A stretch of 64,000 nt of DNA, taken from contig NC_084782.1 of NCBI RefSeq assembly GCF_028858725.1, positions 434,001 through 498,000 on the forward strand, written 5' to 3'. This document shows positions 1 to 10,849 of this stretch, in pieces. Both the position numbers and the translations under genes were made by a program. The stretch's first letter is position 1; each line of letters begins with the position of its first letter. Source of the stretch: Colius striatus. Taxonomy: Eukaryota; Chordata; Aves; Coliiformes; Coliidae. The notes below the pieces were generated by a model. That model worked only from the letters and a program-made list of their open reading frames with translations, was not told where the DNA came from and made no database searches.

Positions 1-83
1 CCACCCATTAGGTATTGATCAGTGTTGATGAAGTCCCCTCTGTCTTAGCAAGTCTGACCAGCCCTAGGGCTCACAAACCTTCC
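1..83 (-). mobile_element. CR1 LINE fragment (continues off the left edge)
   Basis: The sequence matches the internal part of the CR1 copies at 3533-4030 and 61278-62125 (CCACCC-TTAGGTATTGATCAG, then a degenerate counterpart of the CTGAACAGCCCCAGG block). It lies in SERINC2 intron 8, in the same orientation as the gene. It is diverged, hence old. Confidence 0.6.
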
Positions 84-127
84 CTGAAAGCCTCCTGATG
101 TCCCAGGGACAGGAGCCAAGTCCTCAC

Positions 128-3100
128 CTGATGAAGAGGGTGCAGAAGATGAAGATTATCAGCCCCACGATGCTGGGGGCGTCCCACCAGGTTGTCAGCG
201 GTTGGGTGGCTGTGACTGAGCTGGTGCTGTTCCTCACCAGCAGCGTGGGGTTACAGCTCTGGGCTGGGGGGAACAGGCAGTGGGTTCAACACCTTTCCCT
301 AGCCCCCAGAGACCCAGAGGGGCAAAACACACTCCTTCCCAAACCTAAGACCACATCCTGCTTACTTGGCACGTTGGCCAGGGCAGACCAGGTGACGTAG
401 ACGGTGTAGAGGGTGATGAGAGACGCCTGCAGCAGCCCCGAGTGCGGCTGAGCATCCTGCAAAGACGGCAGCGGGTGCGCAGGGCTGGTCCTGTGCCCCG
501 TGGTGACACCACCACCAGCCTCCCAGCTGCCCCCCACCACCTCACCTGGATCTTGGGCAGGATGGACACGGCAGAGAGGACGAGGCAGAGGATGAGGTTG
601 ATGCTGATGAGCACTTTGCCCTCCGTGCAGCCCTCGGGCTTGGTGTAGTAGATGTAGAGAAGCACTATGACCGCAATGGATGCGGCGTAGAAGGCAAAGG
701 TGACGAGGCAAAGGGCTGGGGGAGAAAGCAAAATGGAGAGTAGCCCTGTGTCAGCCACCCCCAGGATGAGCATCCCCATCCCTCACATGAAGCCTCTGGG
801 TTGGCAGCAGCACTGACCTGCGTACCAGCCCTTGGCCTGGCTCTCGCTGGCGTTGCGCAGCCACAGCTGGCTCCAGGAGTGGGCAAAGTCAATGAGGAGG
901 ATGAGCTGGATGAGGATGAAGAGGAAGGAGCCGACCACACCAAAGTAAAACCAGACTTGAGGGAGAGAGAAATGGTTAAAAGCAGGGATCATGTGAATTG
1001 GGCAAGGGCAGGGGCACACAGCAGTAGGGATGCTGGGATCCTGTGCTGAGGGTTAAGCCAGAGGTGCAGAGGCCAGCACAGCAGCTCCTCACCTGAGGTG
1101 AAGGCACCATCGGGGATGTAGAAGGCTCCCACTGTGATCCCCACCAGCGCTAGGAACTTGAAGAACCAGAAGCTGTGACAAGAGGGAGGAGACAAGGTCT
1201 GCAAGGGGGAATCCAGCAGGGAAGTGGGGAGGGGGGTCTGCCCCCCTCAGCTTGCCCCCCAGGGTTGGGTGCTCACCCGTTCTGCACAGCAGCGCGCGGG
1301 TCCCTGCTGCTGCGCACACACAGCATGAGCACAGCGAAGAGGAAGAAGAAGGCGGCCATGGCGAAGCCCATGCGGTACACAGCCTTGTGGCCCAGGAAGC
1401 TGCTGCAGTCAACGTGGGTCTGGACACCCAGGACTGACACACTGCCTTCACAGAAACCAGGGAGCTGCAAAAGTGATGGGAGGGTAAGTGACACTCCAGC
1501 AGCCTCGGGAAGGACGTGCACACTCAGTAAGATCGGTGATGACACCAAGCTGAGTGGGAGTGTACATCTGTGTGAGGGCAGGAAGGGTCTGCACACAGCC
1601 CTGGCCAGGCTGGAGCCATGGGCTGAAGGCAATGGGATGAGGCTCAACAAGGCCAAGGGCCAGATCCTGCCCTTGGGCCACCCCAAGGCCAGGCAGCTCC
1701 AGGCTGGGGCAGAGGGGCTGGAAACTGCTGCAGGGAAAGGGCCTGGGGGGGCTGGTGCCAGGGGCTGAACAGGAGCCAGCAGCGTGCCCAGGGGGGCAAG
1801 AAGGCCAAGGGCAGCCTGGCTGGGCTCAGCAGTGGGGTGGCAGCAGGAGCAGGGCAGGGATTGTCCCCTGTGCTGGGCCCTGGGGAGGCTGCAGCTCCAG
1901 GGCTGTGTCAGTGCTGGGCCCCTCACTCACTGCCACAGGGACACTGAGGGGCTGCAGCATGGCCAGAGCCGGGCACAGAGCTGGGGAAGGGGCTGGAGCA
2001 CAAGGGGCTGGGGAGGGGCTGAGGGAATGGGGGTGTTGAGCCTGGAGAAGAGGAGGCTGAGGGCAGCCAGCAGCACTCTCTGACACTCCCTGACAGGAGG
2101 CTGCGGGGAGCTGGGGGTCAGGCTCTGCTGCCAAGTGACAGGACAAGAGGAAAGGGGCTCAAGTTGTCCAGGGGGGGGTTGAGGTTGGAGCTGAGGCAGA
2201 ACTGTTTCCCTGAGAGGGGTGTCAGCCCCTGTGCCAGGCTGCCCAGGGAGCTGGGGCAGTGCCCAGCCCTGGAGGGATCCCAAAGCTGTGGAGCTGAGGT
2301 GCTGAGGGCTGTGGGTCAGTGCTGGGCTGGGCAGGGTGAGGGCAGGGCTGGGACTGCAGCAGCTTCAAGGGCTTTTTCCAACCAAAATGATTCAATGATT
2401 CCATGATCCTGTACCCACCACAACCCCTGGAGCCACCACAGATGGGCCAGCCCATGACTGCTCTAATGCCACCCCTAAGGCCAGTCGCTGGCCTGCTTGG
2501 GGACACAGCCAAAGCCACCCTGAGGGTCAGTGGGAAGCTGGGATGAAACCAGCATTTCCCAAAATGCTCAGGCAGCAGACCTCAGCTCCCTGCATCTGAA
2601 GTCCCACCTCCATGAACCCAACTGAACCCAACAATGTGGTGTTGGCATTTTTCCTGGGAGACACCTGGGAAAACTAGATAATGCATTAAATTATCCCCAG
2701 TGCCTCTTGTCCTCTGTGGAGATCCAGGGTTAACAACACCCTCTCCCAGGGAGATGCTCAGAAAAGGAGCAGAAGCAACAGCAAAACCCCAAAAAGTCAC
2801 TTTCTGTTTCAGCCTCACCACAACCAAACCTCTTCCCCATGGCAACTAAGCCCAACAGCCCCTGTGTGTGCTGCTTACCTTGTGCAGCTCCTTCTCCACA
2901 CCAGGGATTATCATAATGATGGACACGAGAGTGCCGAGGAAGAGGAAGAAGGTGAAGAGGAGGCGGGAGATGGTGGAGTTCTTGGCTGAAGGGCAACAGC
3001 CACAGAGCAGACATGGTGCAGAGCCACAGAGACAGGACACCTGCAGGGAGAGCATCCTACAGCTTAGAGGAGTTGGAATTGGCCCCCAGTCAAATGAGTT

Positions 3101-6100
3101 GGTAAAATCATTTAAGGCTGCCCTCTCAATCTCAAATGACAGAGAGAAAAGGCCAACATCAACGTCATGAGGAAACCCCCAACTCTGCCACCCCTCTTCC
3201 TCCCCAAAAGGCCATTTTACAGGTGGGGAAACTGAGGCACGGCATCCCTGGGAGTCTGTGGTGGGCCCTGGCTTCTCAAATCCAGCATTGGTGACGCTGC
3301 TGCCTGCACCCTCACTCCAGGGGCTCCTGTTGCCACAGCTGGGCGCAGAGAGGGAACAGGGGAAACCCTGGCTTAACAAAACCCAACCTTACCACCTAGC
3401 AAAACCTTGGCAGGGGGTGTCCTGCACCAGGATTGCACAGAATAAGGCTGCCAGGGGAAAGAAGGGAATATTTTGTTAAGCTTTATCTTTAGACTCCCTG
3501 GGTATTGCTGGAGGAGCATTAGGGAGATGCTCTTTCATAGCATCCCAGCGTGGTGGGAGTTGGAAGGGCCCTGCAGAGCTCATCCAGCCCCAGCCCCTGC
3601 TCAAGCAGGTTCCCCTGGCTCAGGGGCACAGGAACGTGTCCAGGTGGGGTTGGAAACCTCCTGAGCAGGAGCCTCCACACCCTCCCTGGGCAGCCTGGGC
3701 CAGGGCTCCCCCACCTCAGCACCAAAGGAGTTTCTCCTTGAGTTTAAGTGGAACTTTTTGTGTTCCAGCTTGTGCCCATCACCCCTTGTCCTGTCACTGG
3801 CCACCACAGAACAAAGACTGGCCCCATCCTTCTCACACCCACCCTTTAGGTATTTATCAGCCCTGATAACATCCTCAGCCTTCTCTTCTCCAGGCTGAAC
3901 AGCCCCAGGTCCTGCAGCCTTTCCTCATAAGGAACATGTTCCAGCCCCCTGATCATCTTGGTGTCCCTGCACTGGCCTCCAGCAGTTCCCTGTCCCTCTG
4001 GAGCTGGGGAGCCCAGATAGGGCTGGGGCAAAGGCTGGACTTAAAAGACCTCTTCCAGCTGAAATGATTCTCTCATTGCCTAGAGAATGGGAATTAAAGC
4101 CTTGGAGTTTGTATTAAAATGCCATTGTTTCACTTTCCAAATGTTCTTTCTGTAGCTAAAACACATTCCCACATCCACTCCTTTCCAATCTTACACCACT
4201 GGGTGCTTTTAACTCCTGTATCAAAGCCAGCTTCTTCCTGGGTAACCCTGTGACCATCTCTGGTCCTCAGCAAACTACTTTCCCTCCATTTACAAGCTAC
4301 CTTCATTGGTTTATTTTCCTCCCCACACTTCATTTCTTTCCTTTGAAGAGCTCTTCCTCCTCTGCACTCCAGACACATCAGCCAGCCAGATGCACTTGCA
4401 AGCAGAAGGGTTCATCTCTCTCCCCTTCCTAAGGGATATGCCTGTGTTGATGGGTTTATTATGGCTGTGTACTACCTGATTACACCCAGCAATCAGTAGT
4501 CATTAACTACAACTCAAATCCATATTTCTCATTGCTAAAATTAGTGCAAAAAGAATAGATGGGGCAGAAAAGAAAACCAGATGTTGAGCTGCTGGGTGAG
4601 CAGGGCATCAGAGATGCTCATGGATGCTCATGAGTGATCACTCTGCTGCCCCTGAATCACTGGAGGTGGCTTTGGATTTCTTTTTAAGCACAAGCATGTT
4701 GTTATTTGAAGAGGAAAAAAAGAAATCACCTCATTCCTCATCTGTTTCTCTTCAGCCACATCCCAGCCCCATATTCCAGCCCCACTGTGTTGAGCTGATG
4801 GTACTCAGGGGAGCTGGGCTGGGTGACAGAGCTCGTGCATCCCACAGGGACCCTCATCCTGCCTCCCTCATCCTGCCTCTCCAGCAGCTGCTCAAGGGCC
4901 ATCATTTCATGTTTTTCAACTTGAAAGCAGGAGAAAAAATGGCCTTCAGTTACAGAAGGCTTCCTTTCAGGCTCATTAATTGCACCACTTGCACAAGAAT
5001 GCATTGAAAATGTGCCAGTGCTTCTGTATTTCCCTTTAAACCAAAACAAACCAGAGAACAACAACAAGAAAAATCCCTTTGGATGCAGAATTACTGCCCA
5101 GTATGACCTGATGTAACAAAGCACCTCAGTGCACCCCTCAGTGCACATCAACACCTCCACTCCCTTCCTTTCAGTGCCAACTGAAACCTCCAGTCCTAAA
5201 ATCACCTGCCAAATGGTGAGCTTTGCTGTTTAGGAGCTTGTTGGGTTCAGCCCCACATCCAAGCACCACTTGCAGGAGGCACAGCCTTGGGCATCACACC
5301 TTCCCTGGGGTCGATGTGGGCAAAGTGGTGTCCATGGGGCCACGCTGGAGCTGGGCTGGAGGGAAACCCTTGGTTTGGTTTCTACCCTTTGGTTTCAACC
5401 CTTGAGTTGGTTTCCAGTGTGAGGGTTTGGGGAGCCTGCAGCATCCCTGGAGCTTGATTGCTCCTGAGATTGATTTGCAAGGATGATTCCTACATGGCCA
5501 GGCCAACCCCAGGAAGGCAACACTGAGGTCATGGGGTGCAGCAGCCCCATCCCACTGACCTGCTTCGTGGAGCAGTAATGGGACAGTCCCCTGTCACTGG
5601 GAGTCTTCTTCTCATGCCTCCTGGTGCTCTTCTTGGATCCCCCCTCCTCTAAACTCCTTTGCAAAGGAACCCTGTGGCACACACTAACCCAACCTGCTGC
5701 CTGGGCAACTCTTGATTCCAGCCTTTTCCTTCAAGGCAGCGCTGGCCACGCTCTGATGCAGCTTTCACAGACAACCCTAAGTATGAACATGGCCAAGGGC
5801 CAAACAGCAGCAGGATGGAAAAAGCCAACCAAGGGAAGTGGCTGCAGCAGTGGGTTAATGAGGAAGCATTGGTTTTCAGCCACTGCAGATCAAAGATGAG
5901 CTGCTGCAGTTCAGCTGCTCTCAAGTTCCTCATTAGCAGTGTGGCTCACACCTGAGGGCTGCTGGGCTCCCTCTGCCTGGAGACTGGGAGAGTGTGAGCA
6001 GAGCTGGACAAGCACTGCCCACCCCAGCAGAGAAACACAACAGCATGAGCCCAACAACACAACTGCAACTGCACCCCCTCAACACCACCACCTCAGCTAC

Positions 6101-8531
6101 ACCCACCCAACACCATCCACCCTAACTACACCCACCCAACACCATCCACCCTAACTACACCCACCCAATATCATCCACCCTAACTACATCAGCCAGTTAC
6201 ATCAACCCAACTATACCAACTCAATATCACCAGCCCAACACCACCAAATCAACACCTACCCCCCAACTCCACCAGCCCAAAACATGACCCCAACTATACC
6301 AGTGCAAATACACCAGCCAGCCTACATCAACCCAACTACACCAGCCAGCCTACATCAACCCAACTACATCAAACCAACACCACCACCCCAACTACACCAG
6401 TCCAACTACACCAGCCAGCCTACATCAACCCAACTACATCAAACCAACACCACCACCCCAACTACACCAGTCCAACTACACCAGCCAGTCTACATCAACC
6501 AAGCTACTACACCAAATCAACACCATTTCAACTACACCAGCCCAACTCTATCAACCCAACTACACCACCCTAACACCACCAACACAACTACACCACTCCA
6601 ACTACACCAGCCAGCCTACATCAACCCAACTACACCCAATCAACACCATTTCAACTACACCAGCCCAACTATATCAACCCAGCTACACCACCAACACAAC
6701 TACACATCTGCAAGCTGCCTTCACCTGGCAAACCCAGGGATCAAGAACCTGAGTCAGCCCAAAGCAATGCCGAGCAACCAGCCTTTATCTGCTGTTCCTA
6801 ATGAGCCAGCAGGTTAATCAGTACCAAGCCCACAGCGTCAGGCCCAGGGTTTCAGCCTGGCAGGTGGCTTTGCATGAGTACAACCAGGCTGATAGTCCCC
6901 AGGAGCTGCCCAAGCTGTGCCACAGGGCTTGCCAGGAGCCCCCAGCCTTTGTTTTGGCTTGGGCAGGCTCCTGGTGGCATCACCAACCCTGCCTCCCAAA
7001 AGCAGGCAGCTGGAGGTGCCCACAGTGCTCGTGGCAGTGGTGAGCAGAGGCTGCTGGAGGCAGAGGAAGGGAATTTGTTCTTGCACACTGAGAAGTTTCC
7101 CTCAGGAACAGCTTGTGGTGTTTTAAGGGCAAAGCACTGAAGGGGTAGCTTGGCAATGTGATGCTGCTTTGGCTCAAGTGATGGAAGCTGAGCTTAAGGA
7201 GTCAGTTCAGATTTCCTCCTTAAAACAAACATTAAAAACACACAGATGGGGGGGGTTGGTTTGCATTTAGGGTTTTGAGTTCAGAATTGAGCTAAAACAT
7301 CCCTTCAGTCAACCAGCTGCACTTGAAGTAACAGGACAATGAAAGCTGTAGAGCAACTGGCACCCTGGTACCACAGCCTGGGCCACAATAGTTTTTTGGG
7401 AGGAGAAAGAATCCAGAATTAAGCCAGAAAGCTCCCCAGCCCTGCTCTGGAGTAGCTCCTGGCTTCTCTGCTACCTGCCCATGAGGAAAAGATCCTCACA
7501 GATCACCCTCCATCCAGCCTCATGTTTCAAAAGCTCCTGTTTGTTTAACCTCCAGACTTTCGAGATCAAGTTGTGAAACCTGCCCTGTTTCCAGCTCCTG
7601 GGTCGGTTTCACAGCCCTGCCTTGGCTCTGTGCCCACAGGTGAGGCAATGCCAGGCACGGCAACGGCAGCCATGGGCAGCTGCACCCTGAGTCACCCAGC
7701 CCTGACTCACACAGCCTGCAGCCACCCTCGGCCGTGCCACCCCACCCCGAGGCTCAGCTCCCTCCTCGATCTGCACCTCCCGTCCCAGCTCCTGCTTTAG
7801 GGCTCGGGGCTGTGAACCAGGGAAGATCCCTTGGCCTGGACATGGTGCATCCATACCCCAGGTGCAGCAGGGCATCACTCCTCTGGCTACCCACATCCTC
7901 TGGCTACCCAGCCCAGACCATCCCCAGACTCCATGTTCCACTTAACCCATGTCCAGGAGCCCCACAGTTGCCTGGGGTGAACCCTCCAGGGCTCTCCTGG
8001 GCACTCCCGGGCTGCAGTGGGATGTCTTGCTCTGTGTGTCCCCTGCAGCCCCTCCAGATACACAGGGCCGCATACACCGGGGGTCCCCTCCATCCCTCCA
8101 GGCACTAAGGGGTTCATACCCCTCGGGTTCCCTTGTAATGCCCCCGGATACACAGGGCTGCATACCCTAACGGGGGGTCCCTGCAGCCCCCCGGCACAGA
8201 GCAGCGCATCCCCCACGGCTCCGCCGCATCCCCCGCCTGCAGCTCGGCGCATCCTCTGGGCTGCCTTTGGAACTCCCCGCCTCTCCTCCCCTCCCCCGGC
8301 CGTGCATCCTCCTGCCACAGCCCGGGGTACCCTTCAGAGCTCCCTGGGCCTCCCTTGGACCCCTTCCCCCAGCCCTGGGCAGCGGCCGCCTCTGCGGCGC
8401 TGGGAGCCGGCGCAGCCGCGCTCCCGTCCCGGAGCCGTCCCGCTCCCCTCCCGCCGCTTTTCACGCTGCCTTCCCGCTCCCCTCTCACTCACGCAGCTCA
8501 GCAGGGAGCAGACGCCGAGACAGGCCCCCAT
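128..8531 (-). CDS. SERINC2: SERINC2, serine incorporator 2 (partial; last exons lie left of the window)
   Basis: Multi-pass membrane protein of the SERINC/TDE1 family, associated with serine-derived lipids and scramblase-like activity. Coding exons on the minus strand: 8531-8493, 3040-2879, 1464-1277, 1172-1093, 955-818, 715-546, 456-366 and 263-128. All have GT/AG borders and compatible phases and give 334 codons plus 2 bases of a protein usually about 455 aa. The start is [13 protein letters not shown], as in human SERINC2, followed by the cysteine-rich [16 protein letters not shown] segment. Family blocks [62 protein letters not shown] and [20 protein letters not shown] follow in order. 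Several hydrophobic helices and one N-glycosylation sequon (NST, exon 8) are visible. Intron 1 (about 5.45 kb) is by far the longest. The final exons, including the C-terminal helices, are missing only because the window ends. The gene points away from the PKI gene and FABP3. Confidence 0.95.
1528..2408 (+). mobile_element. CR1 LINE, 5'-truncated, about 0.9 kb
   Basis: Antisense to SERINC2 in intron 2. It runs from the GATGACACCAAGCTGAG block through GTGACAGGACAAGAGG and GGCTGCCCAGGGAGCTGG to a typical CR1 3' end with the imperfect octamers ATGATTCAATGATTCCATG. Its 5' end lies about 60 bp upstream of the SERINC2 exon 3 acceptor (1465-1466). It belongs to the same subfamily as 45565-46288 and 57145-57680. 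Confidence 0.9.
3533..4030 (-). mobile_element. CR1 LINE, 5'-truncated
   Basis: Same orientation as SERINC2, in intron 1. Read on the minus strand it contains the blocks CTGTTCAGCCTGGAGAAGAG, GTGACAGGACAAGGGGTGAT, GGTTTCCAACCCCACCTGG and a 3' end near TGGGATGCTATG. The next ~45 bp (4031-4076, CTTCCAGCTGAAATGATTC) resemble a separate plus-strand CR1 tail. Confidence 0.88.
4080..6055. other. SERINC2 intron 1, unique sequence
   Basis: A moderately AT-rich intronic stretch. I see no exon-like frame, repeat family or RNA gene here. Short open frames lack homology to anything I recognise. Confidence 0.5.
6060..6715. repeat. G-poor minisatellite, ~15-bp core with ~70-bp higher-order unit
   Basis: Degenerate repeats of CCAACTACACCAGCC and CCTACATCAACC motifs. 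The phrase CCAGCCAGCCTACATC recurs at 6341, 6411 and (slightly changed) 6481, giving a 70-bp higher-order period. Guanine is almost absent from the plus strand, so the SERINC2 pre-mRNA would be G/U-rich here. The open plus-strand frame over the tract is a by-product of composition. Confidence 0.9.
6720..8299. other. SERINC2 intron 1, 5' part
   Basis: Intronic sequence between the minisatellite and the promoter CpG island. GC content rises from about 7.6 kb toward the promoter. There is a short direct repetition of GGATACACAGGGC phrases near 8050-8160. No exon or mobile element was recognised. Confidence 0.45.
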
Positions 8532-8720
8532 GGTGCTGCCACCGCCGGCTCCCGGCTCCCCGCTGCCGGCCGCCGCCGCGCTGGCTCCGCCCGAACCGCC
8601 CCCGCTCCCCGGTCCCCGCTCCCCGGTCCCCGGGCTCCGCGCTCCGGCCGCGGCGCTCCCGCTGCGCCTCCCCCGGGGCGGCCCCTGCGGCGGCGGGGCG
8701 GCTCCTTCCCTGCCGATTCC
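8300..8720 (-). promoter_or_regulatory. CpG-rich promoter region of SERINC2
   Basis: Dense CpG dinucleotides and GC-box-like C/G runs surround and lie upstream of the minus-strand SERINC2 start codon at 8531. No TATA box is apparent. The apparent long reading frames on both strands here are explained by high GC content. The transcription start site was not placed; it should lie just above 8531. Confidence 0.7.
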
Positions 8721-9780
8721 CTCCCTGCCGGCTCCTTCCCTGCCTGTTCCATCCCTGCCGGCTCCCTCCCGAGCGCAGGGCAGCCCCCCATCCCCGTGCC
8801 CGCCCCCAGACCCCCGAAGAGAGGAAGGGGCAGCTTCGGATCTTGCTTCACAGAGGGGACTCCACCGATACCAGTGGCTCTGGGATGTTCCTGGGGGTGG
8901 GAATCTGGTGAGCTCCTCTGAAGGTGGCTCAGGAGCCTGAGTGAAGAGGGTCCCTTTGGCCAGGACGAGTCGGGTCGCCGCCAGCTGGTGATGCCACAGG
9001 GAGCCTGGAGTCACCTGGGACCTGGCTCCAGGAGAGAAATCAATGATGCCCTGGGATTTGTCACCATTGAATGCTGTTCATGAAGCCAGATGTGGCCTTG
9101 CTGAGAGCTGCTGAGGGGAGACATGGGTCAGTGACTGCCCCTGAGGCCTGGGAGGAGCAGAGTGCTGAGTCCTAAGAATCCAGCACACCCAGCAGCTCCA
9201 GCTCCATACGGGCTCCAGCCCAAACCCACCCCCTCTGCAGGGCCAGACCCCAGGTGAGAGGGGCTGAGAGGCCACACAGAGCTGAGGGTGAGAGCTGGGG
9301 CTGTGCAGACAGTGGGTTTCCCTGCTCTGGCAAGTCCACTCTGAACAGCAAGCGCTGGGATGCTGCTGCCATGCATAATTCAGGGACTGAGATAAGCTGC
9401 AGTGTGCTAGCCCAATTCCAGAGCCTAAATTTAGACAGCAGAGAAAGTACATGAGCACATGGCAGCAGGCAGGCTTTGAGGGGCACAGGGCTGGGGCAGG
9501 CAGGGAGCCAATGTGTCCCACATGTCCTTCAGGCAGAGAAAAGTGTCATGTTTCTTGCTGCGAGAGACAAAGCTCCAGGGTTTGGCCTCTGAGCAGCAAC
9601 TGGCACAAATTAAAAAGAAGAAAAAAGCTTTTCTAAGCCTCCATTGGCTCCCCAAAGCTGGAGCTGCAACAGGAGAGGTCAGCTCCCAGGAGTTTCTCGC
9701 TGATCTCAGGTTGCTTTTCCTCTCGGGAGGTGGCTGGGGTGTGCACTGGGAACCTGCCCAGCCTGGCTCTGCGTGGGCAC
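8721..9780. other. Intergenic, upstream of SERINC2
   Basis: Includes a short repeated GCTCCTTCCCTGCC motif (about 8699-8770) at the island edge. No gene or mobile element was recognised. Confidence 0.4.
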
Positions 9781-9782
9781 GG

Positions 9783-10140
9783 GTCTGGCAGCACCCACGG
9801 GTCTGGCAGCATCCATGGGGCAGGCAGCACCCACAGGGTAGGCAGCACCCATGGGGTAGGCAGCACCCACGGGGCAGGCAGCACCCACAGGGTAGGCAGC
9901 ACGCATGGGGCAGGCAGCACCCACAGGGTAGGCAGCACCCACAGGGTAGGCAGCACGCATGGGGCAGGCAGCACCCACAGGGTAGGCAGCACGCATGGGG
10001 CAGGCAGCACCCACAGGGTAGGCAGCACCCACAGGGTAGGCAGCACGCATGGGGCAGGCAGCACCCACAGGGTAGGCAGCACCCACAGTTCTGGCAGCAC
10101 CCACAGGTCTGGCAGCACCCACGGGGCAGGCAGCAGCCGT
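9783..10140. repeat. 18-bp minisatellite, about 20 copies
   Basis: Units of the form GGCAGCACCCACAGGGTA, with CACGG/CATGG/ACGCAT variants, repeat with an 18-bp period. Because 18 is divisible by 3 and the unit holds no stop, frames stay open on both strands: plus GRQHPQ-like, minus CGCCLP-like. Long predicted frames of about 400 aa across it in both directions are therefore artefacts. It lies about 1.25 kb upstream of SERINC2. Confidence 0.92.
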
Positions 10141-10574
10141 GGGGACACGATGAGCTGGGAGATGGGGGCTCTGGCAGCTCAAATCTCTTCCCAGCTGGAT
10201 ACCAGAGCCTGGTGACACAGGCTCCAGGAGCATCCTTCAACCTGTATCTTCCCAGGAAGGCAAATGGTCTGCACAAGTCCTCTTGGTCCTGCTGTCTCCC
10301 TGTGCCTTGCAGGGACGGGAGCCCGGAGCGGAATCCCCGGAGGCACCAGTCCTCCCAGTGTGCCCGTCCGCTTCGCAGATGCCGCCAGAGGGCACACAAG
10401 GGCTGTGCGCTGCGCTCGGGCCCTCCCGCGCCGGGATGGATGAGCAGCAGCCCCGGCTGCCGGCAGAACAGAGCATCCCACCCGTTTGTGCGAAGGAACA
10501 CAGCCCACAGCACCAGCTCCCCGCCGTCCCCTTCTCGAGAGGGGGTTTGTCTGCAGCCTGAGTGCAGGCAGCGA

Positions 10575-10845
10575 TGCCACAAGGGACAGGGGGAACAGGC
10601 ACATGCTGGGGCACAGAAAGGCCATTGGAACAGCAGGAGCAAGTCCTTTGGTGCTGAGGTGAGGGAGACCTGGCCCAGGCTGCCCAGGGAGAGTGTGGAG
10701 GCTCCTGCTCAGGAGGTTTCCAACCCCATCTGACACGTTCCTGTGCCCCCTGAGCCAGGGGAACCTGCTGTAGCAGGGGCTGGATGAGCTCTGCAGGGCC
10801 CTTCACACCCCACCATGCTGGGACTCTGTGATTCCATGACAGAGA
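10575..10845 (+). mobile_element. CR1 LINE 3' fragment
   Basis: Contains GGGACAGGGGGAACAGGC, TTTGGTGCTGAGGTGAGGGA, GGTTTCCAACCCCATCTGA and a 3' end at TGGGACTCTGTGATTCCATG. 5'-truncated, about 270 bp. Confidence 0.88.
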
Positions 10846-10849
10846 TGTG

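Noticed and set aside
1273-1926. SERINC2 exon 3 frame extended upstream to 1926 as one protein
   Set aside because: Beyond 1464 the frame enters intron 2 and an antisense CR1. A good acceptor at 1465-1466 and the human exon layout end the exon there.
8017-9014. 200-300-codon frames upstream of SERINC2
   Set aside because: CpG-island composition. They overlap exon 1 in other frames and show no recognisable domain.
9431-10733. Roughly 400-codon frames in both directions near 10 kb
   Set aside because: Created by the stop-free 18-bp minisatellite and by neighbouring CR1 sequence.
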